Shown: positions 7,936-16,934 of the stretch, piece after piece
Layout: each line of letters begins with the position of its first letter
How positions within the stretch are numbered: position 1 is the stretch's first letter
NCBI RefSeq assembly: GCF_009811555.1
Contig: NZ_BLIN01000005.1
Span: forward strand, 248,001-312,000
DNA length: 64,000 nt
Source of the DNA: Streptomyces caniferus
GTDB lineage: Bacteria > Actinomycetota > Actinomycetes > Streptomycetales > Streptomycetaceae
Direction: 5' to 3'
Notes under the pieces: model-generated
Databases searched by the model: none
Told to the model about the DNA's origin: nothing
Seen by the model: only the letters and a program-made list of their open reading frames with translations
Position numbers and translations under genes: made by a program

Positions 7936-10242
7936 TCAGGACACGGAGCCGGTGGTGAGGCCGCCTCGGACCGGCTGGTGACGGAGCCGGCCGATGGTGA
8001 ACGAGTCCGGGTGACGGCCGGCCCACATACCGAGGTAGAAGCCGGCACGCAGGGACAGCGGCCGGGAGCAGATGCGCGGTACGAGCAGCTCCAGGAAGGC
8101 GGCGAGTTCCTTGTCCGCGTCGCCCGCGAGCAGCCAGCGCCGCAGCAGGTCCCAGGCGCGTGTCGAGCTGTCCTTGCCCATCAGGGCATGACGCCACAGG
8201 CGCACCAGGGCATCGGCGCGGTCCTGGTCGGTCATGGCGGTGTCGGCCAGGACGGGCCGGTCGCGGCGGTCCGGTCCGGCGCCGTAGCGGCTGAGGATCA
8301 GCAGGGTGCGGATCGCGTGGCGGTTCAGATGGTCGTTGTCCGAGGTGATCCAGTGGTCCAGGGCGTCGGCGGTCGGCCCCGGGGCGCCGGCGAGGTAGAG
8401 CCAGGACATCGAGAAGGCCACCGAGCTGCTGAACGCCAGCTCCGGGCGGGTGCCGAGTTCCCGCAGCGCCCAGAGGGTGTCCGGGACGTCCTGCGCGCCG
8501 ACCAGCGTTCCGTACGCCCGGGCCGCGCTGTCCTGGAGCTGCCACCGGGGGCTGCTCAGCCAGCTTCTGATCTGGCCCCGCACCCGGTGCACCAGCCGCG
8601 GATCGTGGGCCGCCATCTCCAGGGCCAGCGCGGCGGACTGCCGATAGGCCGCGGACTCCCCGGCCCAGTGCCGGATCAGGTCGCGGTAGACGCTGTCGAA
8701 GTCGTGGCTGAGCAGGATGCCCGCGATCTGCGCGGCTCGGACCCGGATGCGCTCCAGCGGGCCGGAGACCAGCGCCGTCAGCCACTCCCGCAACGGGTCG
8801 CGCAGACTGTCGTAGTCGTGCCACACGACCTCGATGACGGCGTGCATCAGCTCCTCGTCCACCAGCCTGGCGCGCCGGGGGTTGTCGTCGGCGCGGCCGC
8901 CGGGCGCGGCGTCCGCGGAGGCGCGCATCTCCTGCGGGATCAGCTGGTCCAGTTCCCGCTCGAAGACGTGGTTGGTGGGCGCCGGTTCACGGGTTTCGTA
9001 GCGGGGCAGGACGGTCGCACTGAGGACCTCGCCCGCCTCGAAGACGTCGGAGAGCGGATGGCCGTGGAAGAAGGCGTAGGCGATACGGAACGCCTGGCGG
9101 TGCGGATCGAGGACCGGGCCCTGTGAGGTCTCGGCGGGGACGTGCAGCAGTCGCTTCGCCAGGCGGCGCAGCCGGTCGCGCCACTGGTTGATGACCTCGC
9201 CGAGGCTGGTGTCCTCGGTGTGCACGCTCTGCGCCAGGACCTCCGCGAACTCCACGACGCTGCCCACGGACGGGGCCCCGTCGAGGGTGCGCTGCACCTG
9301 CGGCGACTCCAGCATCCGGGTGATGAACGCCGTGGTGTGCTCGTCGGTGCAGTCCTCCCGGGTGCAGACGCCCGGGTGCCCCGCCAGCAGTCGGCGCAAG
9401 TGCACCGCCAGGACGTCCCCGAGGAGGGGGCGCCGGTGCTCGAAGGCGTGGGGGCGCAGCCGGTCGGGGTCCACCGGTCCTGGTTCGCCGATGACCACGA
9501 GGAAGGCACCCTGTTTGCGGGCGAGATGGCCGAGGGTCTCCAGTGTCGACAGCTTCAGCGGCTGGTCGTCCAGGTCCACCAAGTAGCCGCCCGGGGTGAG
9601 GAGTTCGTCGGCACGCCGGCACAACGCCTGGAGGATGCCGGGGGCCTCGCTGTGCAGGATCCGTACGCTGTCGTCGGAGCAGCAGCCGGCGAGCAGGGTC
9701 AGCGCCGTGGACCGGCGGCCGCTTCCCGGCTGTCCGGCGAGTACCACGATGTGCTGTGCCGCGAGCCGGGCGGCCATCTGTGCCTGCTGGTCGACGTCCT
9801 GATGGGAGTCCAGTTGCTGGGCGATGGTGAGCGCGGAGACACTCAGCACCTGGATCTCGACGCCGGTGTCCGCGCCGATGGTCAGCTGCTCGGCGTAGAA
9901 GGCGGAGCCGCTGCCGTGGGCGACGGCACTGCGCTTGAGCTTGTTCAGGGCGTTCTGCTGCCGGGCCTGCTGGTAGCGGGTGAAGTCGCCGCCGTCGCCG
10001 GTTTCGCGCCGGCGGGAAGCCCGGCCGGTGTCCTGGGCCGACGGGCGGTTGTCACCGCTCCTGTCCGCTGCCACCGGCTCGTTCGCCGGACCCGCGGCGA
10101 CGGCTTCGGGGTGGGCCGCGCCGGTCTCCCCCGGTTCGGGCGCGCTCTGCGCCGGTTCGTCCGGGGTCGCGGACGAGAGGTCCTCACCCGGTACGTCCTC
10201 CGGGGCGGCGCTCTGCGCGTCGGGCTGTTCGGTGTCGCTCAC
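7936..10242 (-). CDS. STAND/AAA-like NTPase with degenerate P-loop and helical-repeat C-terminus, TIR operon
   Basis: The 768-residue protein starts with about 90 disordered acidic residues, then the motif KRSAVAHGSGSAFYAE (103-118) also found at the TIR protein tail. An NTPase core follows: Walker-A-like AGQPGSGRRSTAL (169-181), where Arg replaces both the usual Lys and the next Ser/Thr, a Walker-B-like YLVDLDDQPL near 220, and FLVVIGEPG. Residues from about 480 form regular helical repeats suggestive of HEAT/ARM. GTG 10242 overlaps the TIR stop (GTGA) with GGAGGG upstream. Its size and build suit a sensor/scaffold of a conflict system; hydrolysis may be weak or absent. Confidence 0.82.
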   Translation of the reverse strand: MSDTEQPDAQSAAPEDVPGEDLSSATPDEPAQSAPEPGETGAAHPEAVAAGPANEPVAADRSGDNRPSAQDTGRASRRRETGDGGDFTRYQQARQQNALNKLKRSAVAHGSGSAFYAEQLTIGADTGVEIQVLSVSALTIAQQLDSHQDVDQQAQMAARLAAQHIVVLAGQPGSGRRSTALTLLAGCCSDDSVRILHSEAPGILQALCRRADELLTPGGYLVDLDDQPLKLSTLETLGHLARKQGAFLVVIGEPGPVDPDRLRPHAFEHRRPLLGDVLAVHLRRLLAGHPGVCTREDCTDEHTTAFITRMLESPQVQRTLDGAPSVGSVVEFAEVLAQSVHTEDTSLGEVINQWRDRLRRLAKRLLHVPAETSQGPVLDPHRQAFRIAYAFFHGHPLSDVFEAGEVLSATVLPRYETREPAPTNHVFERELDQLIPQEMRASADAAPGGRADDNPRRARLVDEELMHAVIEVVWHDYDSLRDPLREWLTALVSGPLERIRVRAAQIAGILLSHDFDSVYRDLIRHWAGESAAYRQSAALALEMAAHDPRLVHRVRGQIRSWLSSPRWQLQDSAARAYGTLVGAQDVPDTLWALRELGTRPELAFSSSVAFSMSWLYLAGAPGPTADALDHWITSDNDHLNRHAIRTLLILSRYGAGPDRRDRPVLADTAMTDQDRADALVRLWRHALMGKDSSTRAWDLLRRWLLAGDADKELAAFLELLVPRICSRPLSLRAGFYLGMWAGRHPDSFTIGRLRHQPVRGGLTTGSVS

Positions 10243-10868
10243 CGCTGCCCTCCGCTCTTCGCGTCCCGGTTCTCGTTGTAGGTGGCGGGGCCGCTGCCGT
10301 AGCTGACGGCGCTGCGCTTGTGGACGGCGTCCCCGCCCGCGCGCAGCCCGCCACTTCCCGGGAGCCCCTCGCCGTCGGTCGGGGACGGCTGCCGGGCCGT
10401 GCTGCTCACGGGTACGTGGTGGCGCAGTGCCTCGGTGATGACGGGGAGGTCGAGGTGCGCGTACGGCACTCGCAGATGCATGACCTGTCGTTCCGCCAAC
10501 CCTGCGATGGTGTCGGGCAGTTGGCCCTTGGTGGGCAGCACGGCCGTGTCGATCAGCACCGGGACGACGGTCTTGCGCCACTCCAGCGCGCAGCGGATCT
10601 CGTCGTGGACGTAGTCGCCGGGTACGTCGATCCGGCGCCGGCCGTCGTCGTCGCGCAGAGTGAGCCAGTTCGGGCCGATGAGCACGAGGAGGACCCCGCA
10701 GCTTTCGAGCGCCCGCCACAGGTCGGGCGGAAAGTGTGCGCCGGCCGGAATGGCGCGGCGGTCCCGGAAGACGTTCTCCGGCCCGAATACGTCCTTCAAT
10801 TCCTCGTCGAGCAGGACGGCTGCTTCGGCACCGTCGCCGGTCCGGTAGTTGATGAAAACGCCGGCCAT
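10239..10868 (-). CDS. TIR domain protein, first gene of a six-gene operon
   Basis: Residues 1-150 of 209 form a TIR domain: VFINYRTGDGAEAA at the start, the BB-loop-like ENVFRDRRAIPAG, LVLIGPNWL, and DYVHDEIRCALEW, where Glu90 is at the position of the NADase catalytic Glu in bacterial TIR enzymes. A Gly/Pro linker leads to a tail, HKRSAVSYGSGPATYNEN, that matches a segment of the next protein. Bacterial TIR proteins cleave NAD or make cyclic ADP-ribose signals in anti-phage defence. ATG 10868 follows GAGGAAAG. It is the likely effector or signal generator of the operon; activity is inferred. Confidence 0.87.
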   Translation of the reverse strand: MAGVFINYRTGDGAEAAVLLDEELKDVFGPENVFRDRRAIPAGAHFPPDLWRALESCGVLLVLIGPNWLTLRDDDGRRRIDVPGDYVHDEIRCALEWRKTVVPVLIDTAVLPTKGQLPDTIAGLAERQVMHLRVPYAHLDLPVITEALRHHVPVSSTARQPSPTDGEGLPGSGGLRAGGDAVHKRSAVSYGSGPATYNENRDAKSGGQR

Positions 10869-10965
10869 GTTGTTCTGCCTTTCCTCGGGTGACAGCGGTG
10901 GATTACGGCAGCGGTGTGCTGCACGGGCCACTCGGGCTGTCGCTGGGCGCAGGGGGATGAAGCCG

Positions 10966-10994
10966 AGATTCACAGGGGTTTCGGGCGCGGTCAA
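10966..10994 (-). promoter_or_regulatory. Candidate promoter of the TIR operon
   Basis: On the minus strand TTGACC (10994-10989) matches the -35 consensus for the main vegetative sigma factor, and GAATCT (10971-10966) lies 17 bp downstream as a weak -10. It is about 100 bp upstream of the TIR start and just beyond a hairpin at 10997-11026. The -10 is poor, so this is a suggestion only. Confidence 0.35.
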
Positions 10995-10996
10995 CG

Positions 10997-11026
10997 CGTT
11001 GCCCTCGGCCTTTTGGCCGGGCAACG
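10997..11026. terminator. Hairpin between the XRE regulator gene and the TIR operon
   Basis: The inverted repeat pairs CGTTGCCC with GGGCAACG and an inner GGCC-TTTT-GGCC, giving a 12-bp stem with one two-base bulge. It is 70 bp beyond the XRE gene stop and immediately upstream of the candidate operon promoter. It may end the regulator transcript, or be an operator bound by the regulator. Confidence 0.55.
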
Positions 11027-11095
11027 GAACACCACGGATACGGCGGGGCGGCGCTCTTCGGCGGCCTTCTGCGGGGAGCGGGCCGGGGCGGGAAG

Positions 11096-12457
11096 TCAGG
11101 CCGGAGTTTCCGGCCCGGTCCGGTGGGTGTGCAGGCCGATCGCGATATGCGGAAGGGTCCGGCGAACGGTGGGATTCTTTGGCCAACGATTGAGTGCGCG
11201 GCTCAGCCGCAGAAGATCGGCACGGATCGTGGCCGAGTCGATGAGGGCCACATGGGAGGCGACCAATTCCGCGATCGCACAGGCCTGTTCGATGTCGCCG
11301 ACGTTCGCCAGTGCAAGCGCGAGCCGGGCGCCATATCGGGCCCTGGCCCGTCGGGATTCCGGCGGAATGGCGTCCAGACCGTCCCCGAGCAGGGTGACCG
11401 CCTCCGCCGGGGAACCGAGGTCGTGCATGCACCAGCCGGCGACGAACGCCGTCAGATCCGGCAGATGGATGCTGCCGAGGACCGGCTCCCCGCCGCCCGG
11501 GGGCGCCGCACCGGACGTCAGCTCCGCACCGCGGTCGAGAGCCCGGCGGCATGCGTCACGGTCGCCCACCAGGGCGTGCCCCTGTGCCTCGCGCTGCGCG
11601 GCGAGCCCGCGGATGCGTGCGCTGCGGGCCTGCTGTGCGGCTCGCCGGGCCAGTTGGACGGTGGCCACCGAATCGCCTGTGTACAGGGCGAGTTCCGCCC
11701 GGCGGACCAGGGCGTAGGCGGCCAGTTCGTCGTCCCCGCTGTCCGCGGCGAGCTGGACCGCCTGCTCGGTCCACCACAGTGACGCCGCGTCGCTGCCCGC
11801 CTCCTGCGCCATCCACCCGGTGTACTCGGCGAAGCGGGAGGCGAGCCGGAGGACGGTGTCCCGGTCGGCGGGCCGTGCCTGGTGTGCCATGCCGCGCAGG
11901 GCGCTGGTGGCCGCGATGCAGAGCTGGGCGACCACGGCCGGCCCGAAGAGCTGCCCCATCCGGCGGAACTCGTCGAAGACGGTGCGGAAGTACGGCAATG
12001 CCGCATTCGACTCCCCGCTTTCGAAGGGAGGGGGTGCGAGGGACCAACTCACCAAGGTGGAAGGCATGGCCCCGGCGCCGAGCGATGCCCGGTCGAATGC
12101 CACGAAGTCGCTCTCGCCGCCGGCGTGCATACGTAATGTCCAGGGCGTGGTGACATCCGCTTCGGCGAGGGGTGTCGCGACGGTGCTGCGCTCGGGCGCG
12201 GAAATCAGACCGCTGAGTTGCCCTCCGGCATTGAGGGCGCTGTCGCATAACTGGGCAAGATCGTGACTGGGCGCCTTCACACCGCGCTCGATCTTGCTCA
12301 AGTGGCCTTTGGAAAAGCAAATCAGGTGCGCCAGTTCTCCCAGCGACAGCCCCGCTTCGATCCTTCGTCGGCGTAACTCCGCACCGAACCACACAGGAAT
12401 CCGCTGCACCCCGCTCGCCCCCCTCGTCGCTCGCGACCGGTGAGGGGAGTGTGCCAC
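11096..12457 (-). CDS. XRE-family regulator with TPR-like C-terminal domain
   Basis: The 453-residue protein has an N-terminal helix-turn-helix (GAELRRRRIEAGLSLGELAH, then FSKGHLSKIERGVKAPSHDL) and a long helical, TPR-like region from about 150 to the end, as in the large Streptomyces class of XRE-TPR regulators. The GTG at 12457 is the furthest start; GTG 12409 fits the HTH equally well. It is on the same strand as, and 227 bp upstream of, the TIR operon, so it is the prime candidate for its regulator. No direct evidence of target sites was seen beyond the nearby hairpin. Confidence 0.85.
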   Translation of the reverse strand: MAHSPHRSRATRGASGVQRIPVWFGAELRRRRIEAGLSLGELAHLICFSKGHLSKIERGVKAPSHDLAQLCDSALNAGGQLSGLISAPERSTVATPLAEADVTTPWTLRMHAGGESDFVAFDRASLGAGAMPSTLVSWSLAPPPFESGESNAALPYFRTVFDEFRRMGQLFGPAVVAQLCIAATSALRGMAHQARPADRDTVLRLASRFAEYTGWMAQEAGSDAASLWWTEQAVQLAADSGDDELAAYALVRRAELALYTGDSVATVQLARRAAQQARSARIRGLAAQREAQGHALVGDRDACRRALDRGAELTSGAAPPGGGEPVLGSIHLPDLTAFVAGWCMHDLGSPAEAVTLLGDGLDAIPPESRRARARYGARLALALANVGDIEQACAIAELVASHVALIDSATIRADLLRLSRALNRWPKNPTVRRTLPHIAIGLHTHRTGPETPA

Positions 12458-13039
12458 GCATCACAGTGACTCTCACATAGTCTTCACACATTGCTTGCTA
12501 TCGGTTTCATCACGCTCCGCTTCCTGCGGGGTAAATCCGCTTCTCCGCAGGAAGGGGCCCTTACGCAACGGGCACTTCGCCGCGCTCCGCCGTTCCGTAA
12601 GCGTGAGGATCATGAATCCGATCCCGCGAACTCGGCGTGCTCCTCGCGCACACGGAACCCGGCGCACCGACGATCGAGGAAGCCCTCTGCCCGCGCACCG
12701 GAGAGCCCGCACCGCTCGCCCGGCGGCCGGTCGACGCCGCCGGCCCGCCGGCCCGCCGGCCCGCCGCCCGGTACGTCGCTCGCACTCCCGGCCCGCCCCG
12801 CCGGGGCCAACCAGGCCCCCTGATGGACACCGCCCCCTCTCACGGACAGTCAGCACGAAACAGGGCACGGAAGGCCCGTCACGACCCGAACTGAGGAGAA
12901 CCCTCCAAAACCACCCGGCCAACACTGTGTCCGCCGAGACGATCATGGGGAGGTCCGGAGCCGCAGACTTGCGGGGCGGCACGCGCTCCGGTGGCGGCCG
13001 CTGCTCCTCCGCGACGAGACGAACCGAAGGACGTGCGTC
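12458..13039. other. Gene-poor 580-bp region between divergent XRE and FabV genes
   Basis: No convincing gene. It should hold promoters for both divergent genes. A 10-bp inverted repeat, CTTCCTGCGG (12520-12529) and CCGCAGGAAG (12545-12554), lies 60-100 bp upstream of the XRE start and could be an autoregulatory operator. A short GCCCGCCG tandem run is at about 12740-12770. Confidence 0.5.
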
Positions 13040-14248
13040 ATGAGCGAACGTGTCATCACCCCGCGCAGCCGCGGATTTCTCTTCCTCGACTCCCACCCGG
13101 CAGGCTGCGAGCGCCTGGTGCAGGACATGTGGCAGGCCGCCCCCTCGCCCACCCATGTCCCGGACGACGCTCCGGTGGCGCTGATCGTCGGCTCCTCGGC
13201 CGGCTACGGACTGGCCGCGACGATCGCCGGCCTCGCCCGGACGGGCATCCGTGGCATCGGCGTCTGCTTCGAGAAGGCCCCCACCGAGCGGCGCACCGCC
13301 ACGGCCGGCTGGTACCGGACCGCCGCCACCGCCGAGCTCGCCCGACGGCACGGCCACGAGATGGTGTTCCTCAACGGCGATGCGTTCTCCGACGAGATGA
13401 AGGACCAGGTCTCGGACGTCCTGCGGCGGCGCTTCGGCCGTCTGGACCACCTGATCTACTCGGTTGCCGCACCACGGCGCACCGACCCGGAGACCGGTGT
13501 CACCTATGCCTCGGTCCTCAAGCCCATCGGCGAGGCGTACCGCACCAAGACCCTCGTCTTCGACGGTACCGGGGCGCCGGAGGTCAAGGAGGTGGAGACG
13601 CCGCCGGCCGAGGACGACGACATCGAGCAGACGGTGGCGGTGATGGGCGGCGCGGACTGGGAGCGGTGGGTGGACCATCTCGCCGACCGCGGTCTGCTCG
13701 CCGAAGGATTCAGCACGGCCGCCCTGTCCTACATCGGCTCCCCTCTGACGGACGGGATCTACCGGCAGGGCACCATCGGCGCCGCCAAGACCGAGCTCGA
13801 AGCGACCGCCCGCGCGCTCGACGAGCGCCTGCACAAGCTGGTCGGCGGGCGCGCGGTGACCTCGGTCAACGGGGCCGCGGTCACCCAGTCCTCCACCGCC
13901 ATCCCCGGTATCGCCCTCTACGTCGGCCTGCTGCGCGGTGCGCTCGGCGAGGGGATGGTGCCGCCGATCGCGCAGTTGGCGGACCTGTGGGACCAGCTGA
14001 CCGGTGTCCGGGCACTCGAAACCGATGAGGACGGCCGGGTCCGTCTCGACGGCTGGGAACTCAACAGCGCGGTGCAGGCCGCGGTCACCGAAAGGTGGGA
14101 ATCCGCCACCACCGAGACCATTACCCGTCTCGCCGACCTCGACTGGTTCCACGGCGAGGTCCAGCGCCTCTACGGTTTCGCAGTACCGGGCATCGACTAC
14201 ACGGCCCCGACCGCGACACAGGTTCCCTGGCCGGACGCCACTGTCTGA
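13040..14248 (+). CDS. fabV: FabV-type trans-2-enoyl-ACP/CoA reductase
   Basis: The 402-residue protein matches FabV through its length: ITPRSRGFLFLDSHPAGCE at the start, the NADH-binding GSSAGYGLAATIA at 51-63, GVCFEKAPTERRTATAGWY, and the active-site Tyr-x8-Lys pair at Tyr241 and Lys250 (IYRQGTIGAAK), ending LYGFAVPGIDY. The enzyme reduces enoyl thioesters in fatty acid synthesis and is intrinsically resistant to triclosan. ATG 13040 follows GAAGGA. The gene stands alone rather than in a fatty-acid cluster, and FabV is unusual in actinomycetes, which normally use FabI/InhA. Confidence 0.92.
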   Translation: MSERVITPRSRGFLFLDSHPAGCERLVQDMWQAAPSPTHVPDDAPVALIVGSSAGYGLAATIAGLARTGIRGIGVCFEKAPTERRTATAGWYRTAATAELARRHGHEMVFLNGDAFSDEMKDQVSDVLRRRFGRLDHLIYSVAAPRRTDPETGVTYASVLKPIGEAYRTKTLVFDGTGAPEVKEVETPPAEDDDIEQTVAVMGGADWERWVDHLADRGLLAEGFSTAALSYIGSPLTDGIYRQGTIGAAKTELEATARALDERLHKLVGGRAVTSVNGAAVTQSSTAIPGIALYVGLLRGALGEGMVPPIAQLADLWDQLTGVRALETDEDGRVRLDGWELNSAVQAAVTERWESATTETITRLADLDWFHGEVQRLYGFAVPGIDYTAPTATQVPWPDATV

Positions 14249-14514
14249 TCCTCGGAACTCCACCGACCGGAATTCTTGTGAGGTTTTCCGAACGGCCGCC
14301 CCGCGCCTGCCGGCTGGAACGGCGACGTCGTCACGTAGACGAGTGAACGCGCTCTTCTCGCGGAAATCCCTTCACCACAAGGGCAGTATTCCGGAGGAAT
14401 GACGGACGGGTCCGGAGCGCGGGGGCCGGGGAGGGCCGTTCACGGGCTTGCGCGGTGAAGGCGATTCCGCCGTCATGGAATCCTGCGGCAGAACGTGCGC
14501 TGCACGCCGGCCGG

Positions 14515-14952
14515 TCAAGAGGAGTCGCGGTCCTGACGGGGAATGATCGCGGTCACGGTTTTACCGGCCGACTCCCTCTTGATCTTCACGACGGTCGCGA
14601 TACGGCAGACCATCGACCATCCAAAACCGCCGCCCTCGCCGGTGACGTCGGGGGTACGGGGGCGAGGAAGCACAGGGCTGGAGTCGTTCACGTCGACCAC
14701 CACCGACTCCGGACCGGCCCTCAGCCGCAGCGTGCAGACCTTTCCGCCCGCGTGCCGGACCGCATTGGTCACCAGTTCGGAGACCACCAGGATCACTGCC
14801 TCCCTGGCATCCCTTTCCACCGCGGGTTCCAGTTGTTCCAGGAAGGCGGTGGCAAGGTGCCGGGCAGGTCCGACGGCTTCGGACCGACAGTCCAGTTGGA
14901 GTTCCAGCACCGGCGACGCCGTAACGGTGCGCGGAGCCTCGGCGGTGCTCAT
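14515..14952 (-). CDS. ATP-binding anti-sigma factor-type kinase (RsbW-like HATPase)
   Basis: This 145-residue protein has a single GHKL ATPase domain: N-box REAVILVVSELVTNAVRHAG, then VVVDVNDSSP and the G-box GEGGGFGWSMV. Streptomyces encode many such small kinases that bind or phosphorylate STAS anti-anti-sigma factors or regulate development. ATG 14952 (MSTAEAPRT) follows AGGTGAG; the longer frame upstream lacks homology. No partner sigma or STAS gene is adjacent, so its target is unknown. Confidence 0.87.
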   Translation of the reverse strand: MSTAEAPRTVTASPVLELQLDCRSEAVGPARHLATAFLEQLEPAVERDAREAVILVVSELVTNAVRHAGGKVCTLRLRAGPESVVVDVNDSSPVLPRPRTPDVTGEGGGFGWSMVCRIATVVKIKRESAGKTVTAIIPRQDRDSS

Positions 14953-15491
14953 GATAAAGCTCACCTCATATCGCGTCGACTTACCTTCAGGCCGGAAAGC
15001 GTGCCCTCTTCCCGGGCCACCAACCACAATTCTTCGAGTTCCGGCGAAATGGTTGGTTCCGCCGCGACGGTGGAATAACCGGCCCCACACCCGTCTCGGT
15101 CGGACAAGGCCGAGCGGCGTGCTGTGGAACACCTCACGCCGCCTCGGCAGCCGGACGGAGAGCGCGGTCACCGCCATACCCCTAGGGCCTGCCACACACA
15201 CCCGGCGCCGTAATGATCAGCGCGAGAAGCAGCCCGGCGGAAGCGGAACCACCGTCATCATCCTCCGGACAATCGCGTGCCCACATCCGACGCGAACAAT
15301 CGGAAATTACGCCTGTTTGCTTTCCGGCCCCATGGGTAAGAGTCGATTCCTTCGCGGCGTGACACGACAATGGACGAAGGTCTTTCCGCACTGCCTGCCG
15401 GGCCCTGCGCAGGGCATCGCGCCAGGCCGGTCCTCACTCGACGATCAATTCCACCCCATACCAATAAACACGGACAAATAACCCATCTCCG
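14953..15491. other. Intergenic region, 540 bp, lower GC, no gene seen
   Basis: The stretch is less GC-rich than its neighbours and no frame has coding-type third positions. On the minus strand GTGT-N14-GGGTAT at about 15205-15179 resembles the stress sigma-B consensus, which would suit the RsbW-like gene, but would imply a leader over 200 bases. No other support. Confidence 0.4.
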
Positions 15492-16595
15492 TTAAACCTC
15501 ACTACGCCGAAATACCCGAGCGCCTCGGTCATGCGACAGCCACTCGCGGCCGGCAGGCGACGGCCACTCCCGCTCGATCTCCGAGGACCGCCCTTCCCGT
15601 CCGTCCGGAACGAGCAGCGGGCCGATCCGGGCCCAGTCGCCCGCGCCGTGTGTGGTCACCGCGGACGGATGACCGGGCCGGGACCGCTGCGCCCGCGCCC
15701 TCACCAAGGACGACACCAGCCTCGCCGCGACGAAGACCGTCGCCGTGGCCGCCAGATACCCCAGTTCGAGCACCGCGGCATGGGTCGGGGCGACCCTCGC
15801 CGACCAGCCCGCCCCGCGCTGTACTCCCTCGAACACGACCCGGTTGACGCTCAGGAAGGCCACATGGGTGCCGATCGCCGCCCACAGCGGCGCGGCTCCC
15901 GGTGCCGTCCGTGCGGCCACCAGCGTGAGGCCGAAGACCGAGAGCAGCACCAGATAGGCGAGCGGATCCTGCCCCTCGGGGGTGAGCCCCATCGGCGCGG
16001 CCGACCCGCCCACCAGATGGGACACCCCGGCCTGCACCACGGTGGAGGCCGCCGGGACCAGCAGGAAGACCCCCGTCGCCCCCAGCGCGGAGACCACACC
16101 TCCGAAGCGGTCACGCAGGGAGACCCAGGCAAAGCCCCGCAGTGTCGCCTCCTCGGGCAGTGCCTCCAGCAGCACGGCCACCAAGGCGTTGCTCACCAGG
16201 AATGCGGCGAGGGCTGCCGGGTCCAGGCCGGACCAGCGGACCCACCCGAGCGCCGTGCCGGCCCCGAGCACGACGGCGGCACAGGAGGTGGTGACGGCCA
16301 GGCCGCGGAGGAAACCGAGCGACGCCGCGGAGCGGGGCCCGAGCCCCAGGGGAAGGACCCGTGTCGTCCGCAGGGCCCTCAAGCCCAGTACGGCGGGGAC
16401 GGCCAGCGCGCTCACCAGTACGGCGGGCAGCAGCTGCCGCAGATAGCCGTCGACGCCGAGCGTCCGGGCGAGGGCCTCCCCCAGCGCATTCCCCGCTCCC
16501 AGGGCACATGCCATCACCGCGCCGCCGAGCAGCGCTCTCCCCCAGGCCCGCCCCGCGGACCCCCGAGTCGGCGTCGTGCCGTGCGTCGTAGTCAT
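15492..16595 (-). CDS. CPBP-family intramembrane metalloprotease
   Basis: The 367-residue protein has about eight hydrophobic spans and the CPBP (Abi) motifs EALPEEATLRG (EExxxR) near residue 170, a second motif in GVSHLVGG and a third in IGTHVAFLSVNR, whose Glu and His residues bind catalytic zinc. The family includes prenyl-protein peptidases and bacterial membrane proteases that release anti-sigma factors or process peptides. ATG 16595 follows GGGAG. The last 60 residues are a hydrophilic tail. No peptide partner is visible next to it. Confidence 0.87.
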   Translation of the reverse strand: MTTTHGTTPTRGSAGRAWGRALLGGAVMACALGAGNALGEALARTLGVDGYLRQLLPAVLVSALAVPAVLGLRALRTTRVLPLGLGPRSAASLGFLRGLAVTTSCAAVVLGAGTALGWVRWSGLDPAALAAFLVSNALVAVLLEALPEEATLRGFAWVSLRDRFGGVVSALGATGVFLLVPAASTVVQAGVSHLVGGSAAPMGLTPEGQDPLAYLVLLSVFGLTLVAARTAPGAAPLWAAIGTHVAFLSVNRVVFEGVQRGAGWSARVAPTHAAVLELGYLAATATVFVAARLVSSLVRARAQRSRPGHPSAVTTHGAGDWARIGPLLVPDGREGRSSEIEREWPSPAGREWLSHDRGARVFRRSEV

Positions 16596-16934
16596 CGGCT
16601 CTCCCTTCGCGTTCTGCGGGAGGGGCGTCCGGGGGCGCCCGCCGGAAGCCTCCGTGCGCGGCGCACCGGGCCGGTGGGGCTCGTCGCCCCGACGCGGACA
16701 CACCGGGCGGGCACCGGACCGCCGTACCCCGCAAGCTGTTCGAGAGCTACGTGTGCCCCTGGCACCGACGATGAAGCCGCGCCCCGGCGGGCCCGACACG
16801 AACGGCGCCGCAAACCCTCCTGCGGCATGACCTGCCGCGGCCGGGGACTACATCCCCCGACCCAGCCGCCGTACCCGAAGCGGCGGAGCCGGCCGCCCGG
16901 CACTGCCCGGAGCCGCCCCTACGGCGAGCCCGGT
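16596..16934. other. Intergenic, 340 bp, no gene seen
   Basis: Region between two genes on the minus strand. It is GC-rich with scattered short inverted repeats such as CGGGGGCGCCCG near 16630-16645. No frame has convincing homology or a ribosome site. Confidence 0.4.
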
